Source: Mactra quadrangularis (lineage: Eukaryota; Mollusca; Bivalvia; Venerida; Mactridae). From it: a stretch of DNA of 64,000 nt. The position numbers and the translations under genes were made by a program. The DNA is taken from the NCBI GenBank assembly GCA_025267735.1, contig CM046297.1:18316011-18380010 (forward strand), in the 5' to 3' direction. Positions 1 to 12,235 of this stretch are shown piece after piece (within the stretch, counting starts at the first letter, position 1; every line of letters begins with the position of its first letter). Under the pieces are notes generated by a model. It was not told the DNA's origin and searched no databases. It was given only the letters and a program-made list of their open reading frames with translations.

Positions 1-570
1 GTAAAATATCTTGGAGTAAAACAAAAAATATGCACTCTATTGGAAATGGCATTACTCAATTGTCTGGAAAACTGGGAGTAAATACCCAATACACCCCAAA
101 CCTTATCTGTTCCTCTGACTGTCTATAATCAAATAAATAAATGTATTTACTGTTTTTTATTGTTTTTTCTCTTGGTATAACAGTAAGTTCCAGGAGCTTC
201 AGGGGGCCTCTGGCCCCCTGCACCCCTGGCCAGGACGTTGCCCTGGACCCAACTAATATTTCCTCTTTTTCACTTCCTGGCCAGTCACACCCCTGATCGT
301 AGATGCACATTAATTTGAATTGAGGGATGAACTGCGTTATGTGCAAAAATAAAGTGTGCAGAGGATTGAAGTAAACAATTACAATTCACAGACAAAGAGA
401 TGTGACAGTGACAGTTATTTTATGAACTTTTTGATATTTGCCTATATTTGCCTGCTGTAAGAAACTGAATTTGATAAAAAAAACAAGACTTAGTTTACAT
501 TCTGGAGATCACATGATTGTATACCCTGTATCTGAAAGTGCACTACATTTATTACATAACATTGGATGAG

Positions 571-601
<31 letters not shown>

Positions 602-2577
602 GTTTATATTGTTACATCTAAAGATCTATGATGTTGTTGTTGTTGTTGATATCAAGTACTTTGTTGTTTTTTATGTACTTCTTTGAAGATGAACTAACTG
701 TCTAGTGCTCATGTGATGATATTTATTGTTTGTTTACTGTTAAGGCTCTTTTACACTGCTAGGATAGTTGAATGAGTGACTTACTTAAGTCTCATTAATG
801 CCTGTTTGAGACATACATTTTGATAGCTCGGAGCAAGAAGGATGCAAACATTAAGACTTGTTTAACACCACCCCATCAATTTGTTATTATTATATTTGCA
901 AAAATTTGGGACCGAGATAACATTTACTAGATGTAAACATCCACAATCTATCATTGATGTGTTGTAAAGTACACAGTTACTTGAGTGCAGTCTTATATAA
1001 TTATTTTACTGATGTAAGATTCCTTATGTAACTTGGCATTGTTTTAAATGATAAAGTAGCGTAAATAGACCTTAATTGATTCTCAATAATGGTAACAGGT
1101 GTCTGAGGCAGTTTCCTAGCAAACTATCATTATCTAGACTATCCAATCTAATTGTTTTTCCGTTTTAAATTGAGTCTAAGAGATGAAAATATTTCATACA
1201 CTAAATTGATAATGTTGAAGACTGAAGAACAAAATAAACAAGAAGCAACATAAATAAACAAGGTTTCTAGTCTCAACTAGTCTACTGCTCTTACAGTCTG
1301 TCAATATATTATCAACACAAATTAATGATATTACATCACCTACCAGTCACAGACTGTATCAATTTGTATCACTTGGCTGGAATATTTAATGATATTTCTG
1401 CCTCCTACCTACTTTACTAGAAAATCCATTTTATTTATGTTATGTTTGGCCGCTGGCCTGTCATTGGTATAATTCTTATAGTGATGTCTGGTCATCAACC
1501 TGTTAGTTTATTTGTCGTTTATTTCTTAACCAGTGTGCGCCTGCTCCTAAGGACGCATTATATGCCGACTCTGACCAGAACTTAACTTCAGCTTGAAAAC
1601 TTAAAGCTTTAAAGAGACATTTAGTTGGAAGAACCTTTCACCTATGCTGGTCTTCGTGAAGTTTCTGGTCAGTGTTGCCCTCTTCGTTTCACAACCTGAG
1701 TTGGGACCAGCTATGGCTGGATTGGTTAATGGCCTGTCAATGAAACAATTCTTATAGTGATGTCTGGTCCCCAGCTTGTCATAAAAATTATTATATTAAC
1801 TTGTAATGATGTCTGATCCCCTGGTTGCCATGGATATAATTCTTGTACTGCTTTCTAATTTTCAGCCCAATTTAAAGTTTTAATTGTGACTTTAGATATT
1901 GTGAACTATTTTCTCTGGTAAAGCTAAAGTATTGTTGAGTCTAGCAAGAATTTGTTACACACCTCCACAGTCTATTTTCCTCTAACTGTTAATGAAAGCT
2001 AATTTTCTGGGGGCCAGGAGGCAATTTTGAAACCTACTTAAGTATCTTAATTGGTCTATATTGAGTTTACTTGAAATAAATTCAATTTGTATTGTCTGTT
2101 GATCACAAATTAGGTTTTCTTTGATGTTACGTCTAGTATGTTGTGTCTCTCAGCTTTAATGTTTGAGAATTTTCTTAGTGATATACTGGATACTCTCTGT
2201 AAAATGCTCCACCCTTTATATTTATTGCTCAAAAACAACATCTCCTCATTGATTTGATTCGAAAAGAAAAAGGTCCTTGTACTTAAGATCTTTTCCCCAT
2301 TAAACAATTGAATTTGATGGTTCAAATAGTGGAACTATACTCATTTTACTGTAATAAGTTAGACACCACTCCTGTCACTCCATTCCATGTTTTAGTATAG
2401 GCTGTTATAGGACGTATTCTAGTTCATGCATACTTTAAACAATGGACTTGTCCACTAAATATCACCTATTTAGTGAACAATGATGATGCATGAACAACAT
2501 TTACTTATTTGAACATACCACTTTGACATTTAATATTCATTTTAAATAACGTATAAGCACATTGTAAATTTATATCA
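1..2577. other. Gene-free AT-rich stretch
   Basis: No exon, RNA gene or intact mobile element could be supported here. It contains a (TC)n run near 570-602, a (TGT)n run near 632-650, and a pair of similar phrases near 1440-1500 and 1720-1780 (a 'ggcctgtca' ... 'attcttatagtgatgtctgg' phrase occurs in both, and a third weaker copy near 1795-1850). Short open frames on either strand lack splice context or protein-family motifs. It is either upstream sequence or the beginning of a long intron of the LRP1-like gene. Confidence 0.5.
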
Positions 2578-2927
2578 CAGTGTTTTTTTTCAGGCCATTT
2601 TGGGGCCGAAATAGGGCCCCATTCCCCTCCCCAAAAAGTATATATTTTTCCCCTTCCCAGGTAAAAAATTTCCCTGTTAGAGTGTCCTAAAACTTTTTAC
2701 GTTTTATAGTATTTTTGCCCATTCCTCAAGCATTACAGAGAAATCACAGATGAATATATGGGTTCTATTGTTGAAATTTTATAAAAGTAGACAGAAATGT
2801 TACTCTGTTAGAGGATCCATGTTATCTCAAGTATCGAAAAAAAATTTCCCTAATTTCATTTTTGTCGTGATTTTCCCCTCAAAAAGGGCCCCGCCACCTT
2901 TCCCCTATGAGTGAAAATAAACACTGT
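2578..2927. mobile_element. CAGTG-ended non-autonomous DNA transposon
   Basis: The ends are imperfect inverted repeats (CAGTGTTTTTTTTCA at the left, TGAAAATAAACACTG at the right), with 'tatca' on both sides, consistent with a 5-bp target duplication offset by one base at the right. The interior carries GC-rich pieces around 'ggggccgaaatagggcccc' that resemble the ends of the CAGGG elements at 19266 and 29441. No transposase frame is present. Confidence 0.5.
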
Positions 2928-3454
2928 TATCAAGATATGTTTGTTTTAAAAAAGTGGTAACTAACAAAAATATAAAATTGTAAAAATAATTCATTCATAA
3001 ATATTGTTGTGTTATGAAACCGGCAATGTTTATATACGCAATGTTTACGTGGAAGACTTGTACTTTAAGTTATAGAGTGTATGATGTACTATGTTTGATA
3101 ATAATGTTACATAGTGGAACTAGAAGTAGAAGTGCACTGTATCATTTGTTAGTGGTAACACATTTCTAAAATTAGTTCAGAACTTCAGATAACTAATGAG
3201 TATAATGAATAAATCATGCAGCTCATGAAATGTAACAATGTCTGCTCATACATCTAGATAGTATAGTGTATGAAAATTATCTGCTGGAATGTAACTTGGG
3301 GTAGTTGTTTTTTGCATATAGAAGTACAGATGTGTGTATGTTGTATCCACAGAGTGGTCTTTACAGTAGATTGTATCCTGGAATTGATGGAATCTTATAC
3401 TAGAATTATAAGGTTCTAATACTTGTTGGTTGTTACATTATTTCTTTCATGCTT

Positions 3455-3840
3455 TACGGTGAAACGTCACGTTATTCAATTATATTCGGTGAAAATAAAC
3501 GATGAAAATATAAATTTTATATTTTGATCGTAGTGAAAATATAACCTTATATTTTCATCGTTCATGACGTCATATTAGGAGATAAATGACGTCAACTTGG
3601 AGTAGAAATGACATCACGTTATAATTTGTGTAAAATAGTAATACATCAAATAAAACACAAAACTAAGCATGAAAGAAACAGAATATTCATCAACTTCGGT
3701 GTAAGATCTTTTTTATTTCAACTTGTGAACTCAGAAAATGACATTTTCACTCGTGGCTATGCCACTCGTGAAAGTATGTTTTCTGAGCTCACTCGGTGAA
3801 ATAAAAATCGATCTAACACCAAAGTTGACGAATATCCTCT
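3455..3840. repeat. Palindromic repeat / MITE-like inverted repeats
   Basis: Two foldback units lie side by side. At 3500-3570, 'gatgaaaatataa' and 'ttatattttcatcg' face each other. At about 3680-3836, 'gaatattcatcaacttcggt' is the imperfect reverse complement of 'accaaagttgacgaatatcc', with inner complementary arms around 'cactcgtggctatgccactcgtg'. The open frame at 3608-3799 runs through this palindrome and is not a gene. Family unknown. Confidence 0.5.
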
Positions 3841-4336
3841 ATTTATTTATATAAAATAAGTCAGTTGGTTTGAATCTGATTGCTATTATCAATGACAATT
3901 GACTAGTAACTTTATTTAATGTAGTTGAATTCCGGATTTTTGATTAGACTTTCATTACTGAGCAAAAAATGTCATTTTTTGGGACAACTTTCCTGAAGTG
4001 AAATTCACCAAATCCAGTTAAAATACACCAATTTCAAGGCTGTAGAGGCCATTTTGAAGGTGGGGCCAGACTCGTAAAAATGCGGGATTGACCAGTTTAG
4101 AGTTAAGTAGGTAGTAAACAGTCATGTGCTATACTAAAATCTGTTTTCTGAAAATGAGGCCATATAACAGTCAGCTGATATAAACAGGGATATTCATATT
4201 TGACCATGCGATTATAACAAGATATATCATCAAAAATAATGTCAGAAAAATGTTTTATTTCCTCAATCCTGTATCTATAATAAGACCAATCATGATAATA
4301 ATTTAATATCATCATTTTATATAAAATATTTCTATA

Positions 4337-4552
4337 AGGCCACAACAAGTTGATCGTATGTTCTATAGATTCGCTCGCTCCTTAATTTTGACGGTTTTTA
4401 CAAAAAAAATATTTTTATTTCCTCGCTCCCTCATAAAAATTTGGTCAAACCGCTATATAAAGCAACTGAATTAAGATTTTTTTCTTCGCTCGCTCGCCCC
4501 ATTTTTTTTTCTAGAAAAATCCGTAGAACATATCATCAATTGTTGTGGCCTA
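4337..4552. mobile_element. MITE, 'AGGCCACAACAA' family, copy 1
   Basis: About 216 bp bounded by inverted repeats: AGGCCACAACAAGTTGATC at the left, and its near reverse complement ending ATTGTTGTGGCCT at the right. The interior has 'ttcgctcgctcc' at one side and 'ttcgctcgctcg' at the other. A second copy with the same ends and interior is at 55169-55404. Target duplication is not clear, so the superfamily is unassigned. Confidence 0.65.
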
Positions 4553-4620
4553 ATTTACTAGAACAAAATACCAACACTAACTTTTATACCCACTAACATT
4601 TGTTACTCATATAATATTAT

Positions 4621-4861
4621 ATGAAGAGGGGGGGTATACTGTTTTACCCTTGTCCGTCCGTCCGTTACAAAATTTCCGTCGCAGTTTTCTCAGCAACTAT
4701 AACATGCAGCAGCCTAATACTTTGCATATTGCTTCATCCCATAGTCCCATGTGGTGTAAAGCGATTTCATGCTCCTTGCTCATCTACTTCCTGTTCGTCG
4801 CATATTTTTAGATTTTTGCGGGGGTATCACTAGTGAGCATTAGCTCACAGATTTACTTGTT
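4621..4861 (+). mobile_element. Helentron-like HINE family A, copy 1 (5'-truncated)
   Basis: Matches the other family A copies from 'gaagaggggg' to the 3' end, including the CCGT run, the 'ttacaaaatttccgtcgcag' block, the 3' subterminal repeat gcgggggtat, the hairpin GTGAGC-atta-GCTCAC and the terminal CTTGTT. The first dozen bases of the 5' end are missing. The open frame at 4621-4833 is a shadow of this repeat, and similar frames recur in every copy. Confidence 0.7.
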
Positions 4862-5332
4862 TTTTCATGTAGTTGGGCTGGTTGATAATTTTTATTGACA
4901 AATTTATCATAATAAATCTGGCTTGTGTTTGAGAAATTTAAAACCCTGACTGGATGATATAACAATGACCAGTATTTTACCAAGAACACCACATTGCTCT
5001 ATTTGCTTATGCAGAATAGAAATAGCCAATGTGAAATCAAGTTAACGTATAAAGAGGCGCCTCTGTGTCCAGTTGATTCTACAGTGATATCAGAATAAGA
5101 CATGTTTTAAGTTATACAACACCAGTCTATGAAATAAGTGTGTGTCTGATTGCCTGGAACAGCAACTTTTTAGTTCAGGCAACCAAAAATTTCTGTTTTG
5201 GCCATGCAATTAAGAAACTACAAACAAGATATAGAGCTGGCTACTAAAACATTTTCTACAGACATAAGATAGGCTCATTGACTATGACCCTGTTACAACA
5301 TTCATTCTGACTAACCTAGAGATTGCCTAGAA

Positions 5333-5369
<37 letters not shown>

Positions 5370-5654
5370 TCATAGAAAACAACTTACGATAAACTTCATT
5401 AACTTATAATTATGCAGTACAATCATTTGTTTCAAGTATTTTAAAATAGACAAAACAATCACAGCATTACACTATGTAGCACTGTAGAAAATACAGCAGA
5501 ATTCTTACATAGTTAGAGAAACAATAAACTTTACAATATGGGCTAGAACTAATTACCCTCAATTAAGATTTCACTAATTACAAACATTGTGTAATAATAT
5601 TAATGATCATGAGGGGAAAAGACTTGAAGCCATGTCTGGTCTCAATACATCATA
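4862..5654. other. Gene-free stretch with (TA)n run
   Basis: AT-rich sequence without exon features. It contains a (TA)n microsatellite near 5337-5364. Nothing else was recognised. Confidence 0.5.
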
Positions 5655-5967
5655 GTGTGGAAATTAAATTTTAAATTATATTGATTGTGTCAGAAATGTG
5701 TTACCATGGTAACAGGGAACTATACCAGTATAATAAAACACAAGAAAATAAACAAGTAATTGATAATTGTCTCTATATAACTATTATTTCAAATTGAAGT
5801 TCATAAGGAAAGTGTGGAAATTAAATTTTAAATTATATTGATTGTGTCAGAAATGTGTTACCATGGTAACAGGGAGCTATACCAGTATAATAAAACACAA
5901 AAAATAAACAAGTAATTGATGATTGTCTCTATATAACTATTATTTCAAATTGAAGTTCATATGAAAA
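5655..5967. repeat. Tandem duplication, 157-bp unit x2
   Basis: The block starting 'gtgtggaaattaaatttta' at 5655 recurs at 5812 with only a few changes, through 'aaattgaagttcata'. Each unit holds the palindrome TTACCATGGTAA. Low divergence suggests a recent duplication. Confidence 0.8.
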
Positions 5968-7900
5968 AGTGGGAAATACATAAATACAAAATTTTCAAAA
6001 AATGCCCCAGGCATTCCTATGTATATTAACTAGAGTTGAAGTTAATTTTGATTCGAATATGACATTCCACATACCAATACTTCAATATTTATAATTAAAT
6101 AAAGTTATAAAACTAAGTCAGCAAATTTTAACATTTTAAAGGTTAGCATACATGCATCTAATGTAATCACTCCGACACACTGACCTGTCAGTCAGGCTTG
6201 CACCATATATCAGCTACAAATCAATAAATTCAAAGAAATTGAGTATAACCTCTGAAGCTGACCTGACATTTTCTAAAAAGGCCTGATTTTCAGAAAACAT
6301 ATTTTAGTACAACACATGTACATTACATCAAGTGATGGGCAATAATTGTAGTGAATAGTTAATTAAAACTATTTCCATTGGTTTAGCCTTTTGTTTTAAT
6401 ATCTCGAGTACTTAAGAATTCACAGTGTCTAGTGAGTTGAGTACTCAGAGTGAACTATATCCTTGAAACAAAAGGAAAATAGTTGAAACAACAACAGATA
6501 TATTATGATCTGTATGCCATACTTGTATCTAATATAAGTATTGTTAGTTTTACAAGTATAGGTTTATAGGATGTTATAGTGAGTCATAATATCAAGATAG
6601 ATACTTCATGTTTTATTTCCTTACTTCTATTTGTTTCACTTCCTCTATTGATATGTCTGGTATATACACTATTATCTATATTGGAGATTTCAGTGTCAAC
6701 AAACTAAGTAATGCTTTAAATATATCAAAAATCTTTTTCCCTGTACAGCCATGAACTATCGCTTTTGTCAAAATCAGTGATTTTATGTAGCCATTTTTGG
6801 AACAAATTTCAGCTCCATTTCCCTCCCCAAAATGACTTCTGATACAACACTCTGATGGCAGTACTAAGACATGGTCATTTCACTAAGTTTTATTTAATAT
6901 GTAAAACAATTTCAAGGTCATTCTGTCAAGGTTAAGTGTCATAATTTTAAAGAACAAGGGTCATAACGTCAAGTTTGAGGTTGTTATTTTAAAGTTCAAG
7001 GTTATTGTATCAAGGTTTAAGGTCACGATATCAAGGTTTAAGGTCATGATGTCAACGTTATAATTTGTTATTTCTTGAGCTATGTCATTGAGTGACTGAC
7101 GGTCAGTTTATTTGATGTATTTGTATTTGATTGGGTTTTAGTATCAACTTTATTATTGTTAGAATATTTCATATGGGAAATTCCAATGTTGCTGGATATT
7201 GTCTGTTAACTTCTCTTGGCAGTTCTAGGCACTATATTGTTTTTCTAGACAAAACTTGCATTATTCATGTTATAAAAACAATGGTATTCATGAGATAATT
7301 CTCATACAGTTCCAATGCTAGTTTCCCTCAAAATGATGACTTCTTGGCGGAGAGTTATTATTATGTTTAATATTCTTAGACATATTTCATTCATTATCAT
7401 TTTAGAATTCCATTTGTTGCAAGCAGGTGGCTGATGCTTTTGCATTGTGGTAAAACAATCAGGATTTCAGATCCAGTGGTCTTTTGGTTTAAGTTTGGTC
7501 AAACCCAGCAGTTAAAATGAGTTATATGTATATCCTACTATGAAAATTTGATAGTTTTATATCAATTATCCTCAGTATATGGACAAGTTGTCAATTTCTT
7601 GTGAAACCGTAAGCCAGTACTGGTAAAGCAGAGTGTCCAGAGAGTTTCCTGGAAAGTTAGTTAGATGAGTTGGCCACCGTAGAACCGTATAAAAGTGTTG
7701 ATTAACTGCGTAAAATCTAATTTCATATAATGTTGTTATCAGTTTCAATCAAGTTTACTTTCAATTCTACCCACTGCCATTAAAATTGGGATATAAAATT
7801 TCCCTAAGTGTTCTATTTAAAGTAAGGCTTCTGATCAGTCCCCTAATTCTGCTTTGAATTCTTCTCATTTAGATTATTTTAAAAAAGCAGTTAGAGTTTT
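5968..7900. other. Gene-free stretch with GGTCA half-site cluster
   Basis: No exon seen. From about 6910 to 7055 there is a loose series of 'tcaaggt(t/c)' and 'aaggtca' phrases at irregular 20-35 base spacing, resembling the nuclear-receptor extended half-site TCAAGGTCA, but degenerate enough to be a decayed simple repeat. Confidence 0.4.
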
Positions 7901-8018
7901 AGACAGTAACATGAACTAAAAATAGTCCTTAGACAGTAACATGAACTAAAAATAGTCCTTAGACAGTAACATGAACTAAAAATAGTCCTTAGACAGTAAC
8001 ATGAACTAAAAATAGTCC
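7901..8018. repeat. Minisatellite, 30-bp unit x4
   Basis: The unit 'agacagtaacatgaactaaa' plus 'aatagtcctt' is repeated four times with practically no divergence; the last copy ends 'agtccgc'. Non-coding. Confidence 0.9.
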
Positions 8019-8381
8019 GCATTTCTTACTATGAACTTTACCTTGTTGTTTTTGGAGCATGTGATTTTTAATTAAAATTGTAAAACATCTCAAGGTATTG
8101 AATGCAACAGGTAGATGCTCTATGAGTATTTCATTCTTGTATTCATTATTTACATCAATAAATTAACTTATTTTATTTGGACATCTACCAAGAAATGTTG
8201 TAAATTAAAAACTGAAGTGATGTTTTCTGGTTTATTTATAGATATGTAATAAAATATCCAGGGAAAATTCTAGATAACTATGTAACATAATACAAAGTGT
8301 AACTGTTTTGTTTTATGATATATATCTTTATTGTAGCATTTTATCTGAGAGTTATTTGTAAGCTGTTGATACCTGTAGACA

Positions 8382-8500
8382 TAACAAGTGGAACCAGCCT
8401 CTTGGTTACCTTGTTACCCTGTGATTTTAATTGTACCCAATATGTAACAAGTGGAACCAGCCTCTTGGTTACCCTGTTACCCTGTGATTTTAATTGTATA
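8382..8500. repeat. Tandem duplication, 63-bp offset x2
   Basis: 'taacaagtggaaccagcct' followed by 'cttggttacc' and 'tgttaccctgtgatttt' occurs at 8382 and again at 8445. It opens short frames on both strands that are not supported as genes. Confidence 0.8.
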
Positions 8501-8519
8501 TCCATGGTCTTTGCATCCT

Positions 8520-8640
8520 TACAGTGCAGAAGCCAAATATTAAAAGCCTTTGCCACCAGCAAAGAGCCAGGTAAGTCGACACAACACATGCTTGGCTGAC
8601 CAAGCTCTTTGCTGTTGGCTGCTCTTTGTCCAATTTTTAT
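8520..8640. repeat. Dispersed palindromic repeat fragment
   Basis: 'aaagcctttgccaccagcaa' and 'agagccag' face a partly complementary 'ctctttgctgttggctgctc' downstream. This resembles a short interspersed repeat I associate with bivalve genomes; that link is from memory and unverified. The 'ttacag' ... 'gccaggtaagt' borders mimic an exon, but no family motif is encoded. Confidence 0.35.
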
Positions 8641-9418
8641 CCTGAAATTCAAATGACAATGAATAAGTCTAAGAATTGAAGACAGACTTGTCCATAGTGG
8701 AAATTCAGCATTAAATGGGTTAAACTTTGTATCAGCACTAGCATGATTTATTATGTTTTACTGTATTATAGTTAAGGGCAAAATTATCAACTAGCCTCAC
8801 TTTTGAAATGGTTATTATAACTAGCCAAATCAGTTTTTAGCTTGTCCCCACTTTAGGCTAGTGGGTTTAGGCAATGGCTGATCCCAGTATTTTAAGGGAG
8901 CAGATTTTGTCCCCATACACTTCCCCATAAAGAATGTTGTGTTACTATATTCAGTTACGTCTAAAAATGAACTGGCTTATTGAAAAATTTTGTATTTGCT
9001 CTGAAGATTGCTGATTTTTGCCATGGAAAAATCTGACATGGAAGAAAAATTCTGGGGGGAAATATTGAGCATTTCTATTTTGTAGTGTAAATATTTAAAG
9101 AATTGACAAGTAACAATGACACTGTAATGAAATCACAGAACGTTGTTAGAAAGTGGGAATTTACATTTTTGTTTTTTTCCAATAGATAAAATAAATAAAG
9201 ATGATTTTTACTTGTCTTTGAAATGTGATAAGGAAATCTCTTGGAAGTATTTGGGATTGGCTTTCTTTAATATTGATCCAATGTTAGATTGGACAATGTC
9301 TCTTGGCTTAAACAAAGAAGTATTTATACTTCTGTTGCCAGTTTAAAAATTGCTATAGATCTAAAAATATGTAGCATTATAGATAGTACATGTTTTATTT
9401 GTCTTATAGTCATTTATT

Positions 9419-9510
9419 TGTTAGAGTCTGCTTAGCTTAGTTGGTGAACATCTGACCGTAAGCAGGATTTCATGGGTTCAAGATCCACTTTGGGAAGCTT
9501 TGGTGGTCTT
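9419..9510 (+). repeat. tRNA-like SINE head fragment
   Basis: A box A-like 'gcttagcttagttggtgaac' and a box B-like 'gggttcaagatcc' are spaced as in a tRNA-derived Pol III promoter. It is followed by minisatellite rather than a SINE body, so it is a fragment and not a functional tRNA gene. Confidence 0.45.
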
Positions 9511-9529
9511 TATAAACTGCATAGAAGTT

Positions 9530-10810
9530 TTACTTTACTTTGAATGGTAAAAATTGTTTAAATATGGCTGAAAGTAGGGGAACCTTACAATTGAAGTTTT
9601 ACTATATCTTGAATGGTAAAAAGTGTACACATATGGCTGAAAGTAGGAGAACCTTACAGTCGAGGTTTTACTATATTTTGTTTGGTAATAGTTGTATGTA
9701 TATGGCTGAATGAAGAAGAACCTTACAGTCGAGGTTTTACTATATTTTGTTTGGTAATAGTTGTATACATATAGCTGAAGACTGGAGAACCTTGCAGTCG
9801 AGGTTTTACTATATTTTGTTTGGTAATAGTTGTATACATATATCTGAAGACTGGAGAACCTTACAGTCGAGGTTTTACGATATTTTGTATGGTAATAGTT
9901 GTATACATATTGATGAAGACTGGAGAACCTTACAGTCGAAGTTTTACTATATTTTGTATGGTAATAGTTGTATACATATATCTGAAGACTGGGGAACCTC
10001 ACAGTCAAGGTTTTACTATATTTTGTTTGGTAATTGTTATATGCATATGGCTGAAGGCTGGAGAACCTTACAGTCGAGGTTTTACTATATTTTGTATGGT
10101 AATAGTTGTACACATATAGCTGAAGACTGGAGAACCTTACAGTTGAGGTTTTACTTTATTATGTATGGTAATAGTTGTATACATATAGCTGAAGGCTGGA
10201 GAACCTTACAGTCGAGGTTTTACTATATTTTGTATGGTAAAAGTTGTATACATATATCTGAGGACTGGAGAACCTTACAGTCGAGGTTTTACTATATTTT
10301 GTATGGTAATAGTTGTATACATATATCTAAAGTCTGGAGAACCTTACAGTCGAGGTTTTATTATATTTTGTATGGTAATAGTTGTATACATATAGCTGAA
10401 GACTGGAGAACCTTACTGTCGAGGTTTTACTATATTTTGTGTAGTAATAGTTTGTGTACATATTGATGAAGACTGGAGAACCTTACAGTCGAAGTTTTAC
10501 TATATTTTGTGTAGTAATAGTTTGTGTACATATAGCTGAAGACTGGAGAACCTTACTGTCGAGGTTTTACTATATTTTGTGTAGTAATAGTTTGTGTACA
10601 TATAGCTGAAGACTGGAGAACCTTACAGTCGAAGTTTTACTATATTTTGTGTAGTAATAGTTTGTGTACATATAGCTGAAGACTGGAGAACCTTACAGTC
10701 GAAGTTTTACTATATTTTGTGTAGTAATAGTTTGTGTACATATAGCTGAAGACTGGAGAACCTTACTGTCGAGGTTTTACTATATTTTGTGTAGTAATAG
10801 TTTGTGTACA
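9530..10810. repeat. Minisatellite, 69/70-bp unit, about 18 copies
   Basis: The unit contains 'gaggttttactatattttgt', 'ggtaatagttgtatacatat' and 'gctgaagactggagaacctt'. The left copies are 69 bp, exactly 23 codons, so long frames stay open on both strands (a 239-codon frame at 9747-10466). From about 10430 the units become 70 bp ('gtgtagtaatagtttgtgta') and the frames close. No splice or protein-domain context supports coding. Confidence 0.9.
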
Positions 10811-11126
10811 TGTCATTACAGATCAGTACTGTCTTGTATAGAAATGTCTTGTTATCTCTCCAGTATTGATCAACTCTAATATACTCATCTATATAACCAT
10901 CTATATAACCATCTATATCATTACTTGTGTTAAAATATTTACATAATATTGTTATATATTCTATCCTTAGCTGTTTGTTCCAGACTATATATCACATGTT
11001 TCTATCACTAAGACTTAGTAAATAGTCATTTACTTGGATATACTGTATTATACTGTTCCTATAATGAGACGGTAGCAATTCACAATGATGTAGTATTGTG
11101 TTACATTCAGAACGAAGCAATTTACT

Positions 11127-11290
11127 ATGATGTATTGTAAAGCTCCACTATCAATTTTGGTGGTCTTAATTGTGGAACAGTCTTAACATAAGGACCTTTT
11201 TCTTCTCAAATTGTGCATTTTGGACTTAAAAAATGTCAAAAGTTGCATGATTTTGCGAAACCCAGTTGATCTTTGTAGCCAAACTTTACT
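11127..11290. repeat. Dispersed repeat R1 copy
   Basis: The phrase order 'gtggtcttaa(t)', 'ttcttctcaaattg', 'ttttggacttaaaa', 'gcatgattttgc' recurs near 25190-25345, 37395-37480, 51325-51920, 55030-55140 and 62890-63010. It is an old dispersed repeat of unknown class; the copy at 51325 is interrupted by a hAT element. Confidence 0.5.
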
Positions 11291-11429
11291 GTACTAATGT
11301 TATAAGTCATGTGATAGGTCTGATATAATTAGTTTATATTCTATAATCCTGTCACCTCTTGTATTCTGTATCTATTCTCAGTTACAGGAAAATTAGTGTT
11401 TGGCATTGTTAATTGACATTTCAGTTTAA

Positions 11430-11880
11430 TTGGTTTCCAGCATTGTTTATGTCACTTCAATGTTCACAGGTTCATGGTCTTGTTTATTGGTTCCTCAGTT
11501 CAAGGTTCATTGGTTCCCAGCATTGTTTATTGGGTTTAGCTAGAGTCTCTTGGGTTCCAGACATTGTTTATCAGTATCTCACTTCAATGGGTACTGGTTC
11601 CTGGTCATGTTTATTGGTTCCTCAGTTCAAGGTTCATTGGTTCCCAGCATTGTTTATTGGGTTTAGCTAGAGTCTCTTGGGTTCCAGACATTGTTTATCA
11701 GTATCTCACTTCAATGGGTACTGGTTCCTGGTCATGTTTATTGGTTCCTCAGTTCAAGGTTCATTGGTTCCCAGCATTGTTTATTAGTATCTCAGTTCAA
11801 GGTGCACTGGTTCCAGGCATTGTTTATGTCACGTCTATGTGCACTGGTTCCAGGCCTTGTTTTAGGTTTTGAGTTTCATT
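11430..11880. repeat. Satellite, 127-bp higher-order unit
   Basis: Subunits of the type 'ggttcattggttcccagcat' plus 'tgtttat' form a 127-bp unit ('ggttcattgg' begins at 11504, 11631 and 11758). Overlapping frames in three phases are products of the repeat and not genes. Confidence 0.85.
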
Positions 11881-12103
11881 GGTTCCAGGCTAAACTAGAC
11901 TGTCAGTTAATGGTTGTTGGTAAGAATCCCTAGTCTTTTTCTATATAATCCCAGGATGATTTGTAAGTATTCTTTTCAACCATTCCCCTCTTTTCATTCA
12001 AATAGTTAAAAATTATTCAAACTGCAGTTATAGTTTCAATGGCAATTAGCAATTAAACTACTGATTAATTAATGTATTCAATCTGTTTTCTTTCTATTTT
12101 CAG

Positions 12104-12235
12104 CTACTGCAGACTGTGCCAATCTAGATTATGAAGCATTTGCATGTTTAAATGGTTTCTGTTTACCGTATCAGAAAAGTTGTGATGGTATAATACATTG
12201 TGTTGATGGCTCGGATGAATTACCCATGTTATGTA
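12104..12235 (+). CDS. LRP1: LRP1 exon 1 of window: LA repeat III-1
   Basis: Encodes one LA module with six cysteines and the calcium-box end CVDGSDE. Acceptor 'tattttcag', donor 'a|gtaagt', phase 1 at both ends (44 codons). This is the first LA repeat of a ten-repeat cluster; the preceding exon was not found within 12 kb. Confidence 0.93.

Noticed and set aside
4621..4833. 70-codon frame that recurs in nearly identical form at 26049, 43110, 45240, 52196 and 56971
   Set aside because: Recurrence is due to HINE family A copies; the frames start and stop differently in each copy and the elements are non-coding.
8525..8570. Exon-like segment between 'ttacag' and 'gtaagt'
   Set aside because: Encodes no receptor motif, overlaps a dispersed foldback repeat, and does not connect in phase with a supported exon.
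9747..10466. 239-codon plus-strand frame with a repeated RFYYILYGNSCIHI pattern
   Set aside because: It is the 69-base minisatellite read in one of several open phases; the opposite strand is also open, and frames end where units become 70 bases.
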